Notes: a model not told the origin generated them from the sequence alone. 7,105 nucleotides of DNA from Sulfuriferula sp. (GCA_027311185.1 DAICZK010000071.1:1-7105); one strand, 5' to 3'; counted from the stretch's first letter, positions 1 to 6,825 are shown. Translations and numbers: made by a program.

Positions 1-479
1 CCGTCATGTTCCACATAAACGTACGCCGACGGCTTGAGCCAGGGGCGCAGTTTCGCCAGCAATTCGCCCTGACCGCCCAACGCAAACGGCGGGTCGAGCA
101 GGGCCAGATCGAATTGAGCACCGACCAGCACCGACTGCGCCAAGTCCAGCAATTCTACTCCATTGGCGCACTCAATGATAATATTATCGGCACTCAGCAT
201 CGCCTGATTGGCGCGCAATGCGGCGCAAACCGCCCGATTCTGCTCTATCATCACGACTCGCGCCGCGCCGCGCGACGCCGCCTCGAAGCCCAATGCGCCG
301 CTGCCGGCAAACAGATCCAGACAGTCCCAGCCGTCCAGATCCTGCCCCAGCCAGTTGAACAGCCTTTCGCGAACGGCGTCCGCCGTCGGTCGCAAGCCTT
401 CTGCGTCGGGGAAGCCGAGCAGGCGGCGACGCCACCGGCCGCCGATGATGCGCACCCGGTTACGCTGCGGGATTTTCAT
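1..479 (-). CDS. rsmD: 16S rRNA (guanine-N2)-methyltransferase RsmD, 3' end cut by window edge
   Basis: RsmD is the SAM-dependent enzyme that methylates G966 (E. coli numbering) of 16S rRNA during 30S assembly in the cytoplasm. Reading the reverse strand from the ATG at 479-477 gives 159 uninterrupted codons to the window edge. The start MKIPQRNRVRIIGGRWRRR is typical of the family. The SAM-binding glycine motif DLFAGSGALG lies at residues 55-64, the acidic motif I partner E79 in MIEQN, and the catalytic N6/N2-type motif DPPF at residues 129-132. Family members are about 180-200 residues, so some 25-40 residues are missing past the left edge. The ATG overlaps the TGA of the upstream M16 gene by 4 bp (ATGA), and only a weak GGA-type SD precedes it, suggesting translational coupling. 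The link with the M16 pair is positional, not functional. Identification is firm from the motifs. Confidence 0.95.
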   Translation of the reverse strand, partial: MKIPQRNRVRIIGGRWRRRLLGFPDAEGLRPTADAVRERLFNWLGQDLDGWDCLDLFAGSGALGFEAASRGAARVVMIEQNRAVCAALRANQAMLSADNIIIECANGVELLDLAQSVLVGAQFDLALLDPPFALGGQGELLAKLRPWLKPSAYVYVEHD

Positions 480-1789
480 TTAATCGATTCCGCAGCCCCC
501 ACTACCACTGTGACCATTTTGTCGGGATATATGGTACGTTCGAAAGCCTGTTTTATCTGCTCACTGGTCACAGCAGCGACGCGCTGCGGAAACAGTTCCA
601 GATAATTGGTCGGCAAATGGTAAAACCCTATCATCGCCAGATATTCCAGAATTTTCTGGTTGCTGTCTATGCGCAAGGGAAAACCGCCGATGATGTTGTT
701 TTTGGCCTGAGTCAGCTCCGCTTCGGTGACGCCTTGCGCCATAAAGTCAGCCAAGGTCTGGCGCACGACCTGTAACGCCTGCTCGGTCACATCGGTACGG
801 GTTTTCAGCCCGATCTGAAAAGGGCCGGCTTCTTTCATCGGCATAAAATAACTGTAGACGCCATAAGTAAGACCGCGCTTCTGCCGTACCTGGTTCATCA
901 ACCGCGAATCGAAACCGCCCCCGCCGAGTACGTAATTCCCGACATAAAGCGCAAAATAATCCGGGTCTCCGCGCGCCACGCCGGGCTGCCCCATTAAAAT
1001 CTGGCTTTGTTTAGCCGGGAAGGCGATGGTTTTCAATACCGCTTCGGTCAACGGCGGCACCGGAGGAATTACGGTCGACGCCGCAAGGCTGGCAGGCGGC
1101 AGGCCTGCGGTCAATTGTTGCGCGATCGCGTCAGCCTGTGTTTTGCTCACATCGCCGATCAGCGCGACAACGGCACCCTGGGCGCTGTAATGGCGGCGAT
1201 AGAAATCGAGCAATTGGGGGCCGGTAAACGTTGTAACCGTGTCGATTTCGCCGCTTTCCCGATGCGCGTAAGGATGCGTGCCGAACACGGCTTTTTGAAA
1301 CGCGCGTTCGGCGATCACGTCGGGCTCACCCTCGGCTTCCTTCAACGAGGCGATGACACGCGCCTTTTCACGTTCCACGATGCTCGGGGCGAAAGTCGGT
1401 TGCGACAGCATTTTCGTCAATAATGCCAGTGCCGCGCTCTGATCCTCGGCATTGCTCAGGGTGCGTAGCGTGACGCCAGCGCGATCGGTGTCAAAACGCC
1501 CGCCCAGTTGCGCGCCCACATCGGCGAAACCGTCTGCGATCTGGACGTCGCTCAAACCGCCGGCCCCTTGGCTGAGCAACCGGCGCGTCAGATTGGCCAA
1601 TCCGCCCTGGGTCGACGGATCGTATGCGCTGCCCGCAGGGAAATCAATGCTGACATCGAGCATGGGCAGATTATGGTTTTCGACAAAATAAACCTGCGCG
1701 CCGTTCGTCAACTGCCAGTGTTGCACGGGCAGACCGGCATAAGCCAGCGTCGACGCAAAAAATACTATCCAACCTATCAATAAACGCAT
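476..1789 (-). CDS. M16 family peptidase-like protein, non-catalytic (zinc-site-less) subunit
   Basis: A 437-residue exported M16B-type protein. Residues 1-18 are a signal peptide (hydrophobic core LLIGWIVFFASTL, cleavage predicted after AYA), so it should be periplasmic. Two M16 halves are visible, at about residues 20-235 and 245-430. The position that carries HxxEH in active members reads N66-L-T-R-R70 in GGLANLTRR, so no zinc ligand remains. The C-terminal half keeps the RGLTYGVYS segment with R305 and Y309, the Arg/Tyr pair characteristic of the partner subunit in heteromeric M16B peptidases and of MPP-alpha-like chains. Inference: it pairs with the catalytic M16 protein encoded immediately upstream (10 bp gap), binding or positioning substrate rather than cleaving it. 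The start is supported by an AAGGA Shine-Dalgarno 7 nt upstream that overlaps the previous stop codon. Its TGA overlaps the rsmD ATG. The length is normal and the frame intact, so this is not a decayed gene. Confidence 0.93.
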   Translation of the reverse strand: MRLLIGWIVFFASTLAYAGLPVQHWQLTNGAQVYFVENHNLPMLDVSIDFPAGSAYDPSTQGGLANLTRRLLSQGAGGLSDVQIADGFADVGAQLGGRFDTDRAGVTLRTLSNAEDQSAALALLTKMLSQPTFAPSIVEREKARVIASLKEAEGEPDVIAERAFQKAVFGTHPYAHRESGEIDTVTTFTGPQLLDFYRRHYSAQGAVVALIGDVSKTQADAIAQQLTAGLPPASLAASTVIPPVPPLTEAVLKTIAFPAKQSQILMGQPGVARGDPDYFALYVGNYVLGGGGFDSRLMNQVRQKRGLTYGVYSYFMPMKEAGPFQIGLKTRTDVTEQALQVVRQTLADFMAQGVTEAELTQAKNNIIGGFPLRIDSNQKILEYLAMIGFYHLPTNYLELFPQRVAAVTSEQIKQAFERTIYPDKMVTVVVGAAESIK

Positions 1790-1799
1790 TGCATTTTCC

Positions 1800-3158
1800 T
1801 TACTTTAAATTATGCATATCGGCTGGTGGCTGATCTGCAAGGTCTTTGGTCACAGGCTGCGGGTCCAGCGTTGCCACCGTCAACCCGTCATCCACCAAAT
1901 ATTTGGCCGCCACGGCTTGCACCTGCGCCGGGCTGATCGCCTCGATTCTCGCAACTTCGTCCGTCAGGGCCGAAACCGGCAGACCGTCGGTCACATACTC
2001 GCCCAGCAGCATGCCCTGATAAAATGCCGAGTCGCGCTGATACACGTGAGCCGCAATGACTTGCGCCTTGACGCGCTTCATCTCGGCTTCGCTTACCCCT
2101 TTCTGGATAACGGACTGTATCTGGTCGCGCAAAGCGGATTCGAGCTCGGCCAGCGTTTTACCCTGCGAAGGCGTACCGTCGAGCACAAACAGCCCAGGCC
2201 CGCGCGCAATCATGTCGTAGTTGGCGCTGGCCTGACTCGCGACACGCTGTTCGCGCACGACGAACTTGCCCAGCCGTGCGCCTTCACTGCCGTCGAGCAC
2301 ACCAGCCAATACCTGAAGCGCATAAGGCTCCCAATCATTAGGCGTGTCGCGCAGCTCGGGCACATGGTACGCCATCAGCAAATACGGCAGTTTCGCGGGC
2401 GCTTTGACGTTGATGCGCTTAATTCCGACCTGTGGCGGCTCGGTCTGCGGTTTGCGCACCGGCAACGCATGCGAGGGTATCGAGCCGAAGTAACGCATGG
2501 CGAGATCCTTGACTTCGGGCAGGGTGACATCGCCAACGATGACCAGAGTTGCATTGTTCGGTGCATACCAGCGCCGGTACCAGTCTCGCGCATTGTCGAC
2601 CGTCATGTTCTCCAGATCGTTCATCCAGCCGATGACGGGGCGGCGATAGGGATTCGTCTGGAAAGCGACGGACATCATCTTTTCATAAACCAGCGCCTGC
2701 GGCTGGTCATCGGTACGCATCCGCCGCTCTTCCATCACAACCTGGTTCTCTTTTTTGAAATCGTCGGGTGCCAGGGTCAGATTCTGCATGCGGTCAGCCT
2801 CAAGCTTGAGCGCCAGCGTCAGTTTGTCTTTCTGCAGCTGCTCGAAAAACACCGTCGAGTCCTGATTGGTGAACGCATTTTCGCTACCCCCAGCGGCGGC
2901 GATCAGCTTGGAGAACTGACCGTCCGGCACATCCTTGGTCCCTTTGAACATCATGTGTTCGAGCATGTGCGCCACGCCGGTCGTGCCGTTGAACTCGTCC
3001 ATGCTTCCGGCCCGATACCATAGTTGCGATACCACAATCGGCGAACGGTGATCCTCCTGCACGATCACGGTCAAGCCGTTGCTCAATTCAAACTGCTGTA
3101 CCGCGGCCTGCGCCGGCAAGGCGCAGCACATCAATCCCACCCATAACCACCGTCTCAT
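1800..3158 (-). CDS. M16B family zinc metallopeptidase, catalytic subunit, exported
   Basis: A 452-residue M16B (pitrilysin/MPP-beta type) zinc endopeptidase. Residues 1-19 form a signal peptide (LWVGLMCCALPAQA, cleavage near AQA-AVQQ), predicting a periplasmic enzyme. The inverted zinc motif H64-M-L-E-H68 in GVAHMLEHMMFKGT gives two histidine ligands and the catalytic E67. The third ligand is most likely E144 in VMEERRMRTDD, 76 residues after H68, the usual spacing. NAFTNQDSTVF (about 94-104) is the conserved substrate-strand segment. The second half (about 245-440) is the inactive M16 repeat and lacks the RGLTY Arg/Tyr motif found in the neighbouring M16 protein. The two proteins are therefore complementary and probably form one active heteromer. 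It is the first gene of the leftward unit, with an AAAGG-type SD 6 nt before the ATG. The substrate cannot be read from the sequence; peptide or misfolded-protein turnover in the periplasm is the general expectation. PqqL and YmxG are sometimes used as labels for such genes but are not justified here. Confidence 0.95.
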   Translation of the reverse strand: MRRWLWVGLMCCALPAQAAVQQFELSNGLTVIVQEDHRSPIVVSQLWYRAGSMDEFNGTTGVAHMLEHMMFKGTKDVPDGQFSKLIAAAGGSENAFTNQDSTVFFEQLQKDKLTLALKLEADRMQNLTLAPDDFKKENQVVMEERRMRTDDQPQALVYEKMMSVAFQTNPYRRPVIGWMNDLENMTVDNARDWYRRWYAPNNATLVIVGDVTLPEVKDLAMRYFGSIPSHALPVRKPQTEPPQVGIKRINVKAPAKLPYLLMAYHVPELRDTPNDWEPYALQVLAGVLDGSEGARLGKFVVREQRVASQASANYDMIARGPGLFVLDGTPSQGKTLAELESALRDQIQSVIQKGVSEAEMKRVKAQVIAAHVYQRDSAFYQGMLLGEYVTDGLPVSALTDEVARIEAISPAQVQAVAAKYLVDDGLTVATLDPQPVTKDLADQPPADMHNLK

Positions 3159-3258
3159 GTTCTACCTTTCGCTCAGATACTGACATCACAACGGATGTAG
3201 CATGATAAAATAATGTACGTCATCATATTTGTTTAACTATTGAAAGACTATCCTTATC
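3159..3258. promoter_or_regulatory. AT-rich divergent promoter region between the M16 operon and ftsY
   Basis: This 100-bp gap separates the leftward M16-rsmD unit from the rightward ftsYEX unit and must hold both start regions. It is clearly AT-rich against GC-rich flanks. For the leftward unit the best -10-like hexamer is TATGAT on the reverse strand at 3227-3222 (5 of 6 to consensus), with no convincing -35. Short inverted repeats are visible: ACATC at 3183-3187 with GATGT at 3194-3198, and ATGAT at 3202-3206 with ATCAT at 3222-3226. They could be operator half-sites or chance. No transcription-factor site is recognised. Confidence 0.55.
3180..3211 (+). promoter_or_regulatory. Candidate sigma-70 promoter for ftsYEX (extended -10)
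   Basis: An extended -10 element TGaTAAAAT lies at 3203-3211 (TAAAAT, 5 of 6 to TATAAT, preceded by TGn). A CTGACA hexamer at 3180-3185 matches TTGACA at 5 of 6 positions, but the 20-nt spacer is longer than the usual 16-18. An extended -10 can tolerate a poor -35. Transcription would start near 3218, giving a leader of about 40 nt to the ftsY GTG. Prediction from hexamer matching only. Confidence 0.35.
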
Positions 3259-4293
3259 GTGTTTAGTTTCTTCAAAAAATCCGGCGAATCGCCAGCAGCA
3301 CCTGAAACCGCTGCGACGACCGCCGCGGCACCTGCCATGCAGGATCAAACCGGTGCCGCCGGAGCCGGTAAACCCTCCTGGGGCGCACGACTCAAACAAG
3401 GTTTAAGCCGCACCCGCGAGCATCTCGGCAAGCGACTGTCCGGCCTGTTTCGCCGAGGCGGCAAAATCGATGCGGCGCTGTTCGACGAACTCGAATCCAT
3501 ATTGCTCTCCGCCGACGTAGGCGTCGACGCCACACAGTCGCTGCTCGATCAGCTGCAAAAACGAGTCGCCAAAGACAGGCTGACCGAAGCTTATCAGCTT
3601 TATTCGGCGTTGCAAGAGGCGCTCGTCTCGCTGCTCGCTCCGCTCGAAGCGCCGTTGGTCGTCGAGGCGCACCAACCTTTCGTCATCATGATGGCCGGGG
3701 TCAACGGCGCAGGTAAAACCACAACCATCGGCAAGCTGGCCAAGTACTATCAAAGCCAGGGCAAAACGGTGCTGCTGGCGGCGGGAGACACCTTCCGCGC
3801 CGCCGCCCGTGAACAACTGGCGGTGTGGGGCGAGCGCAACGGCGTCGCGGTGATCGCACAGGAAGGCGGCGATTCGGCGGCGGTCATCTTCGACGCTATC
3901 ACCGCGGCGCGCGCCCGCCATATCGACATTGTACTGGCCGACACCGCTGGCCGGCTACCCACTCAATTACACCTGATGGAAGAAATCCGTAAAGTCAAAC
4001 GCGTCATCCAGAAAACCGACCCGCAGGCGCCGCACGAAGTCCTGCTGGTACTCGACGCCAATACCGGACAGAACGCGGTCGCGCAGGTGCGCGCCTTCGA
4101 CGATGCGCTCGGCGTCACCGGCTTAGTGCTGACCAAGCTCGACGGCACTGCCAAGGGGGGGGTGATCGCCGCCATTGCCCAAGCGCGTCCGCGCCCCGTG
4201 CGCTTCATCGGCGTCGGAGAAAGCCTGGACGATTTGCGTCCCTTCGTCGTCACAGAATTTGTCGAGGCCTTGTTCGAGGACGGCGGCGCATGA
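3259..4293 (+). CDS. ftsY: Signal recognition particle receptor FtsY
   Basis: FtsY is the SRP GTPase receptor that docks Ffh-ribosome-nascent chain complexes at the inner membrane for co-translational insertion. The 344-residue protein starts with a short Ala/Glu-rich A region (about 1-45) instead of the long acidic domain of E. coli FtsY (497 aa). The N helical bundle covers about 46-135 and the GTPase G domain about 140-344. Motifs: G1 GVNGAGKTT at 147-155, DTFRAAA at 177-183, G3 DTAGR at 228-232, G4 TKLDG at 292-296 followed by TAKGG, and the closing GVGE at 318-321. The start codon is GTG: an in-frame TGA lies at 3241-3243, the next Met is residue 27, and MFSFFKKS is the expected FtsY N-terminus (lipid-binding aromatic/basic helix). 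No good SD is visible at normal distance. The TGA overlaps the ftsE ATG. A run of eight G (4155-4162) encodes part of TAKGG. Confidence 0.97.
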   Translation: MFSFFKKSGESPAAPETAATTAAAPAMQDQTGAAGAGKPSWGARLKQGLSRTREHLGKRLSGLFRRGGKIDAALFDELESILLSADVGVDATQSLLDQLQKRVAKDRLTEAYQLYSALQEALVSLLAPLEAPLVVEAHQPFVIMMAGVNGAGKTTTIGKLAKYYQSQGKTVLLAAGDTFRAAAREQLAVWGERNGVAVIAQEGGDSAAVIFDAITAARARHIDIVLADTAGRLPTQLHLMEEIRKVKRVIQKTDPQAPHEVLLVLDANTGQNAVAQVRAFDDALGVTGLVLTKLDGTAKGGVIAAIAQARPRPVRFIGVGESLDDLRPFVVTEFVEALFEDGGA

Positions 4294-4943
4294 TCGAATT
4301 CGATCGGGTCAGCAAACGCTATCCGGGCGGCTACGAGGCGTTGATGGATGTCAGCTTAAACATTGCCGCTGGCGAGATGGTTTTCCTCACCGGCCACTCG
4401 GGCGCCGGCAAAAGCACCCTGATCAAGCTGATTGCCGCGATTGAGCGCCCCACCGGCGGCACGGTGCTGGTCAACCGGCAGAACGTGGGCAAAATGCGGC
4501 GCGGCGCAATTCCCTATCTGCGCCGCAACATCGGCCTGATTTTTCAGGATCACAAACTGCTGTTCGACCGCAACGTCATGCACAACGTTTTGCTGCCGTT
4601 GCAAATCGCCGGATTCGCGCGCCATGACGCGGCAGCGCGAGCGCGCGCCGCACTCGACAAGGTCGGTCTGTTGCAGCGCGAGAAAGCCAACCCCGTGACA
4701 CTGTCCGGCGGCGAACAGCAACGCCTGTGCATCGCCCGCGCTATCGTATCGCGGCCGGCGCTGCTACTGGCCGACGAGCCTACGAGCAACCTCGACAGCG
4801 AATACGCCAGCGAAATCATGGTGATGTTCAAGGCCTTTCACCAGGCTGGCACCACTATCGTCATTTCCACCCACGACTACGCCGCCATCGTGGCCGGCAA
4901 CGCGCGCGTCATCCGCCTTGATCACGGAAGTTTGCAGACATGA
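4290..4943 (+). CDS. ftsE: Cell division ATP-binding protein FtsE
   Basis: FtsE is the cytoplasmic ATPase of the FtsEX complex. ATP turnover is transmitted through FtsX to periplasmic activators (EnvC-type) of septal murein amidases, and the complex also aids divisome assembly. The 217-residue single ABC domain has the usual length. Walker A GHSGAGKST is at 35-43, the Q-loop Q86 in IFQDHKLL, the ABC signature LSGGEQQR at 138-145, Walker B LLLADEP at 158-164 with catalytic E163, D-loop NLDS at 167-170, and switch H195 in STHD. The FQDHKLL stretch is typical of FtsE and separates it from the related LolD and MacB ATPases. Its ATG overlaps the ftsY stop by 4 bp, and its TGA overlaps the ftsX ATG in the same way, so the three genes are probably translationally coupled. 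All catalytic residues are present. Confidence 0.97.
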   Translation: MIEFDRVSKRYPGGYEALMDVSLNIAAGEMVFLTGHSGAGKSTLIKLIAAIERPTGGTVLVNRQNVGKMRRGAIPYLRRNIGLIFQDHKLLFDRNVMHNVLLPLQIAGFARHDAAARARAALDKVGLLQREKANPVTLSGGEQQRLCIARAIVSRPALLLADEPTSNLDSEYASEIMVMFKAFHQAGTTIVISTHDYAAIVAGNARVIRLDHGSLQT

Positions 4944-5851
4944 TGAATGGCTTGACCAACCATCACCAGGCTCTTGACGCGACCTTCCGTCAACTGGTCA
5001 GGACCCCCCTCGCCAGCTTGTTTACGCTGTTTGCGATCGGCGTGACCTTGAGCCTGCCCGCCGGGCTATACGTGCTGCTGGAAAACCTGACCCAGATTGC
5101 CGCCAAACTGCCGGTGCATGCCGAAATCACGCTGTTCATGCGGGACGATGCCAACGCCGGTGACATCCAGTCCCTGAGAAATCAGCTGCGAACGGTTCCG
5201 GGCGTAAAAAATATTCAATTCGTCAGCAAACAGGATGCACTGTCCTCGCTTTCTGCGCAAATGGGCCTGAGCACAATGGCCGGAGAGTTGGCCGCTAACC
5301 CGCTACCCGACGCCTGGATCGTGGCGCCCGATACCTCCGACCCGGGGCGGCTCAAACAGCTGACCGACCGCTTGCGCACGCTGCAGGGCGTCGCGCAGAT
5401 TCAAGCCGACCAGCAATGGACCGAGCGTCTGCACGCGCTGCTCGCCTTGGGTGCAGACATGCTTGCCGCGCTGGCGCTCATCCTCGCGGCCGCATTGGTC
5501 AGCATTTCAGGCAACACCATCCGCCTGCAAATCCTGACCCGGCATGCCGAGATCGAAGTCAGCCGCCTCATCGGCGCAACCGACGGCTTCATCAGGCGAC
5601 CATTTTTATACTTCGGCGCGATTCAGGGCTTGTTTGGCGGATTGGTCGCATGGGGGGTAATCAGCCTCGGCATATTGTTGCTGACGCCGCAAATTGCGAT
5701 TCTGGCGCTACTCTACGCCAGCCCGTTCCGGTTGCAAACCCTGTCGCTCGGCGACGGCTTGGTGTTACTCGCGGCAGCCGCCGCCCTGGGCTGGCTCGGC
5801 GCCTATCTGGCAGTCGGGCGCGCCTTGGCGCAGATCGAGAAATCTCGCTGA
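4940..5851 (+). CDS. ftsX: Cell division membrane protein FtsX
   Basis: FtsX is the inner-membrane partner of FtsE and the transmembrane subunit of this ABC-type complex. The 303-residue protein shows the family topology. A cytoplasmic N-terminus is followed by TM1 at about 24-46, then a periplasmic domain at about 48-163 that contains the conserved ITLFMRDDA start and the VSKQDAL segment. TM2 is at about 164-190, TM3 at about 222-249 and TM4 at about 270-293. The loop after TM2 carries NTIRLQILTRHAEIEVSRLIGAT (about 192-214), the strongest family signature. The start could be either of two adjacent ATGs (4940 or 4943). The first gives the usual ATGA overlap with ftsE. E. coli FtsX is longer at its N-terminus (352 aa), so this is the shorter form common outside enterics. 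It is the last gene of the ftsYEX unit. No clear terminator follows. Confidence 0.96.
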   Translation: MMNGLTNHHQALDATFRQLVRTPLASLFTLFAIGVTLSLPAGLYVLLENLTQIAAKLPVHAEITLFMRDDANAGDIQSLRNQLRTVPGVKNIQFVSKQDALSSLSAQMGLSTMAGELAANPLPDAWIVAPDTSDPGRLKQLTDRLRTLQGVAQIQADQQWTERLHALLALGADMLAALALILAAALVSISGNTIRLQILTRHAEIEVSRLIGATDGFIRRPFLYFGAIQGLFGGLVAWGVISLGILLLTPQIAILALLYASPFRLQTLSLGDGLVLLAAAAALGWLGAYLAVGRALAQIEKSR

Positions 5852-5894
5852 CGCGAGTTCGGACCAAACGAGAAAACGCTGCAGGGAACTTTAA

Positions 5895-5929
5895 AAGTTT
5901 AGCACTCTCTTAACCAGAGTGCTAAACTT
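5895..5929 (+). promoter_or_regulatory. CIRCE operator (HrcA-binding inverted repeat) in the rpoH leader
   Basis: The sequence holds an exact match to the CIRCE consensus TTAGCACTC-N9-GAGTGCTAA: left half at 5899-5907, nine-base spacer 5908-5916, right half at 5917-5925. The symmetry extends beyond the consensus to 14-bp perfect arms (5895-5908 and 5916-5929) around a 7-base loop (5909-5915). CIRCE is the established binding site of HrcA, the repressor of groESL/dnaK operons, whose activity depends on GroEL. It lies 24 bp before the rpoH ATG and just upstream of the SD, the usual CIRCE position between promoter and ribosome-binding site. A transcript through it could also form a stable hairpin. 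The hrcA gene is not in this window. Confidence 0.93.
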
Positions 5930-5935
5930 GGCATC

Positions 5936-5942
5936 TGGAGGT
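5936..5942 (+). promoter_or_regulatory. Shine-Dalgarno of rpoH
   Basis: TGGAGGT is a near-perfect anti-SD match. GGAGG ends at 5941, leaving 11 nt before the ATG at 5953, slightly longer than the 5-9 nt optimum. It fixes the rpoH start together with the in-frame TAA at 5923-5925 inside the CIRCE right arm. The CIRCE hairpin ends 6 nt before it, so hairpin formation in mRNA would leave the SD accessible or only partly hindered. Confidence 0.8.
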
Positions 5943-5952
5943 AATTACAAAT

Positions 5953-6825
5953 ATGTCACCGACAATCAGCTTGCCCGTACTCAGTAATAACGCGACCAGC
6001 CTGGAAAACTACATCCACACGGTCAACAGCTATCCCATGCTCACGCAAGAGGAAGAAACCAGTCTCGCCTGTCGCCTGCGCGACCATAACGATGTCGATG
6101 CCGCCGGACGCCTCGTATTGAGCCATCTGCGCGTCGTGGTCAGCATTGCGCGCAAATACATCGGTTACGGCTTGCCGCAGGCCGATTTGATCCAGGAAGG
6201 CAATATCGGGCTGATGAAGGCAGTCAAACGCTTTGACCCCGAGCGCGGCGTGCGCCTGGTTTCCTTTGCCATGCACTGGATCAAAGCGGAGATGCATGAA
6301 TATATTTTGCGCAACTGGCGCATGGTCAAAATAGCGACCACCAAGGGACAGCGCAAGCTTTTCTTCAATCTGCGCAGTTTAAAAGCCGGCACCAACAGCC
6401 TCACCCACGCAGAAGCCGACACAATGGCACAAAATCTCGGCGTCAAGCGTGAAGAAGTTCTGGAAATGGAGGCTCGTTTCAACGGGCAGGATGTAGCGCT
6501 GGAGCCAGCCCACGAAGACGGCGAAGATAATTTCGCGCCGCTCGCCTACTTAACCGATAGCGAGGCGGAACCGTCCAAAATTCTGGCGCGCGCCGAATAT
6601 GAGCGCTTATCGAGTAGCGGGCTGGTAGACGCGCTGGACAGCCTGGATTCCCGCAGCCGACGCATCGTCGAGGCGCGCTGGCTCAACGAAGCCAATCCTT
6701 CGACTTTGCATGATCTGGCGGCGGAATACAATATTTCGGCCGAGAGGGTGCGCCAAATCGAGCAGAAAGCAATGCAGAAGATGAAAACAGCGCTTGCCGC
6801 TGACGACGGCGGCTTCAGCTTTTAA
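5953..6825 (+). CDS. rpoH: RNA polymerase sigma-32 factor RpoH (heat shock)
   Basis: RpoH directs RNA polymerase to heat-shock promoters (chaperones and proteases). The 290-residue protein has the normal length (E. coli 284). Region 1.2/2.1 spans about 17-75. Region 2.2 DLIQEGNIGLMKAVKRFDPERG is at 78-99, and regions 2.3/2.4 with VSFAMHWIKAEMHEYILRNW at about 103-122. The RpoH-specific box QRKLFFNLR at 133-141 identifies it as sigma-32 rather than another group 2/3 sigma and marks the region linked to DnaK/FtsH-dependent control. Region 3 is about 150-215. Region 4 ends in the helix-turn-helix TLHDLAAEYNISAERVRQIEQKAMQKMK at 251-278, which reads the -35. It lies 101 bp after ftsX, so it can have its own promoter, but no clear sigma-70 or sigma-32 hexamers are found in the gap. 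The CIRCE operator in the leader indicates HrcA control. Confidence 0.98.
   Translation: MSPTISLPVLSNNATSLENYIHTVNSYPMLTQEEETSLACRLRDHNDVDAAGRLVLSHLRVVVSIARKYIGYGLPQADLIQEGNIGLMKAVKRFDPERGVRLVSFAMHWIKAEMHEYILRNWRMVKIATTKGQRKLFFNLRSLKAGTNSLTHAEADTMAQNLGVKREEVLEMEARFNGQDVALEPAHEDGEDNFAPLAYLTDSEAEPSKILARAEYERLSSSGLVDALDSLDSRSRRIVEARWLNEANPSTLHDLAAEYNISAERVRQIEQKAMQKMKTALAADDGGFSF

Noticed and set aside
6..605. 199-codon forward frame at the left edge
   Set aside because: It overlaps rsmD and the end of the second M16 gene, both clearly coded on the reverse strand. The translation is low-information and Arg/Gln/Ala-rich.
1812..3023. 403-codon open frame on the forward strand, antisense to the catalytic M16 gene
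   Set aside because: The reverse strand carries an unambiguous M16 peptidase with HxxEH. The antisense translation is His/Arg-rich with no recognisable domain, as is common opposite GC-rich genes.
3403..3921. 172-codon reverse-strand frame inside ftsY
   Set aside because: It is a shadow of ftsY, whose GTPase motifs run uninterrupted through the same bases. No domain or RBS supports the antisense frame.
4292..4305. 14-bp perfect palindrome GATCGAATTCGATC at the ftsE start
   Set aside because: It encodes the conserved MIEFDR start of FtsE and has no loop or partner elements. Most likely a by-product of codon choice, not an operator.
5844..5857. CTCGC-TGAC-GCGAG hairpin across the ftsX stop, considered as a terminator
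   Set aside because: Only five base pairs and no following T-run. Insufficient for an intrinsic terminator.
5852..5894. Sigma-32 or sigma-70 promoter for rpoH
   Set aside because: I looked for CTTGAA/CCCCAT and TTGACA/TATAAT pairs. Only isolated AT-rich bases (TTTAAA near 5890) were found, without a matching -35.
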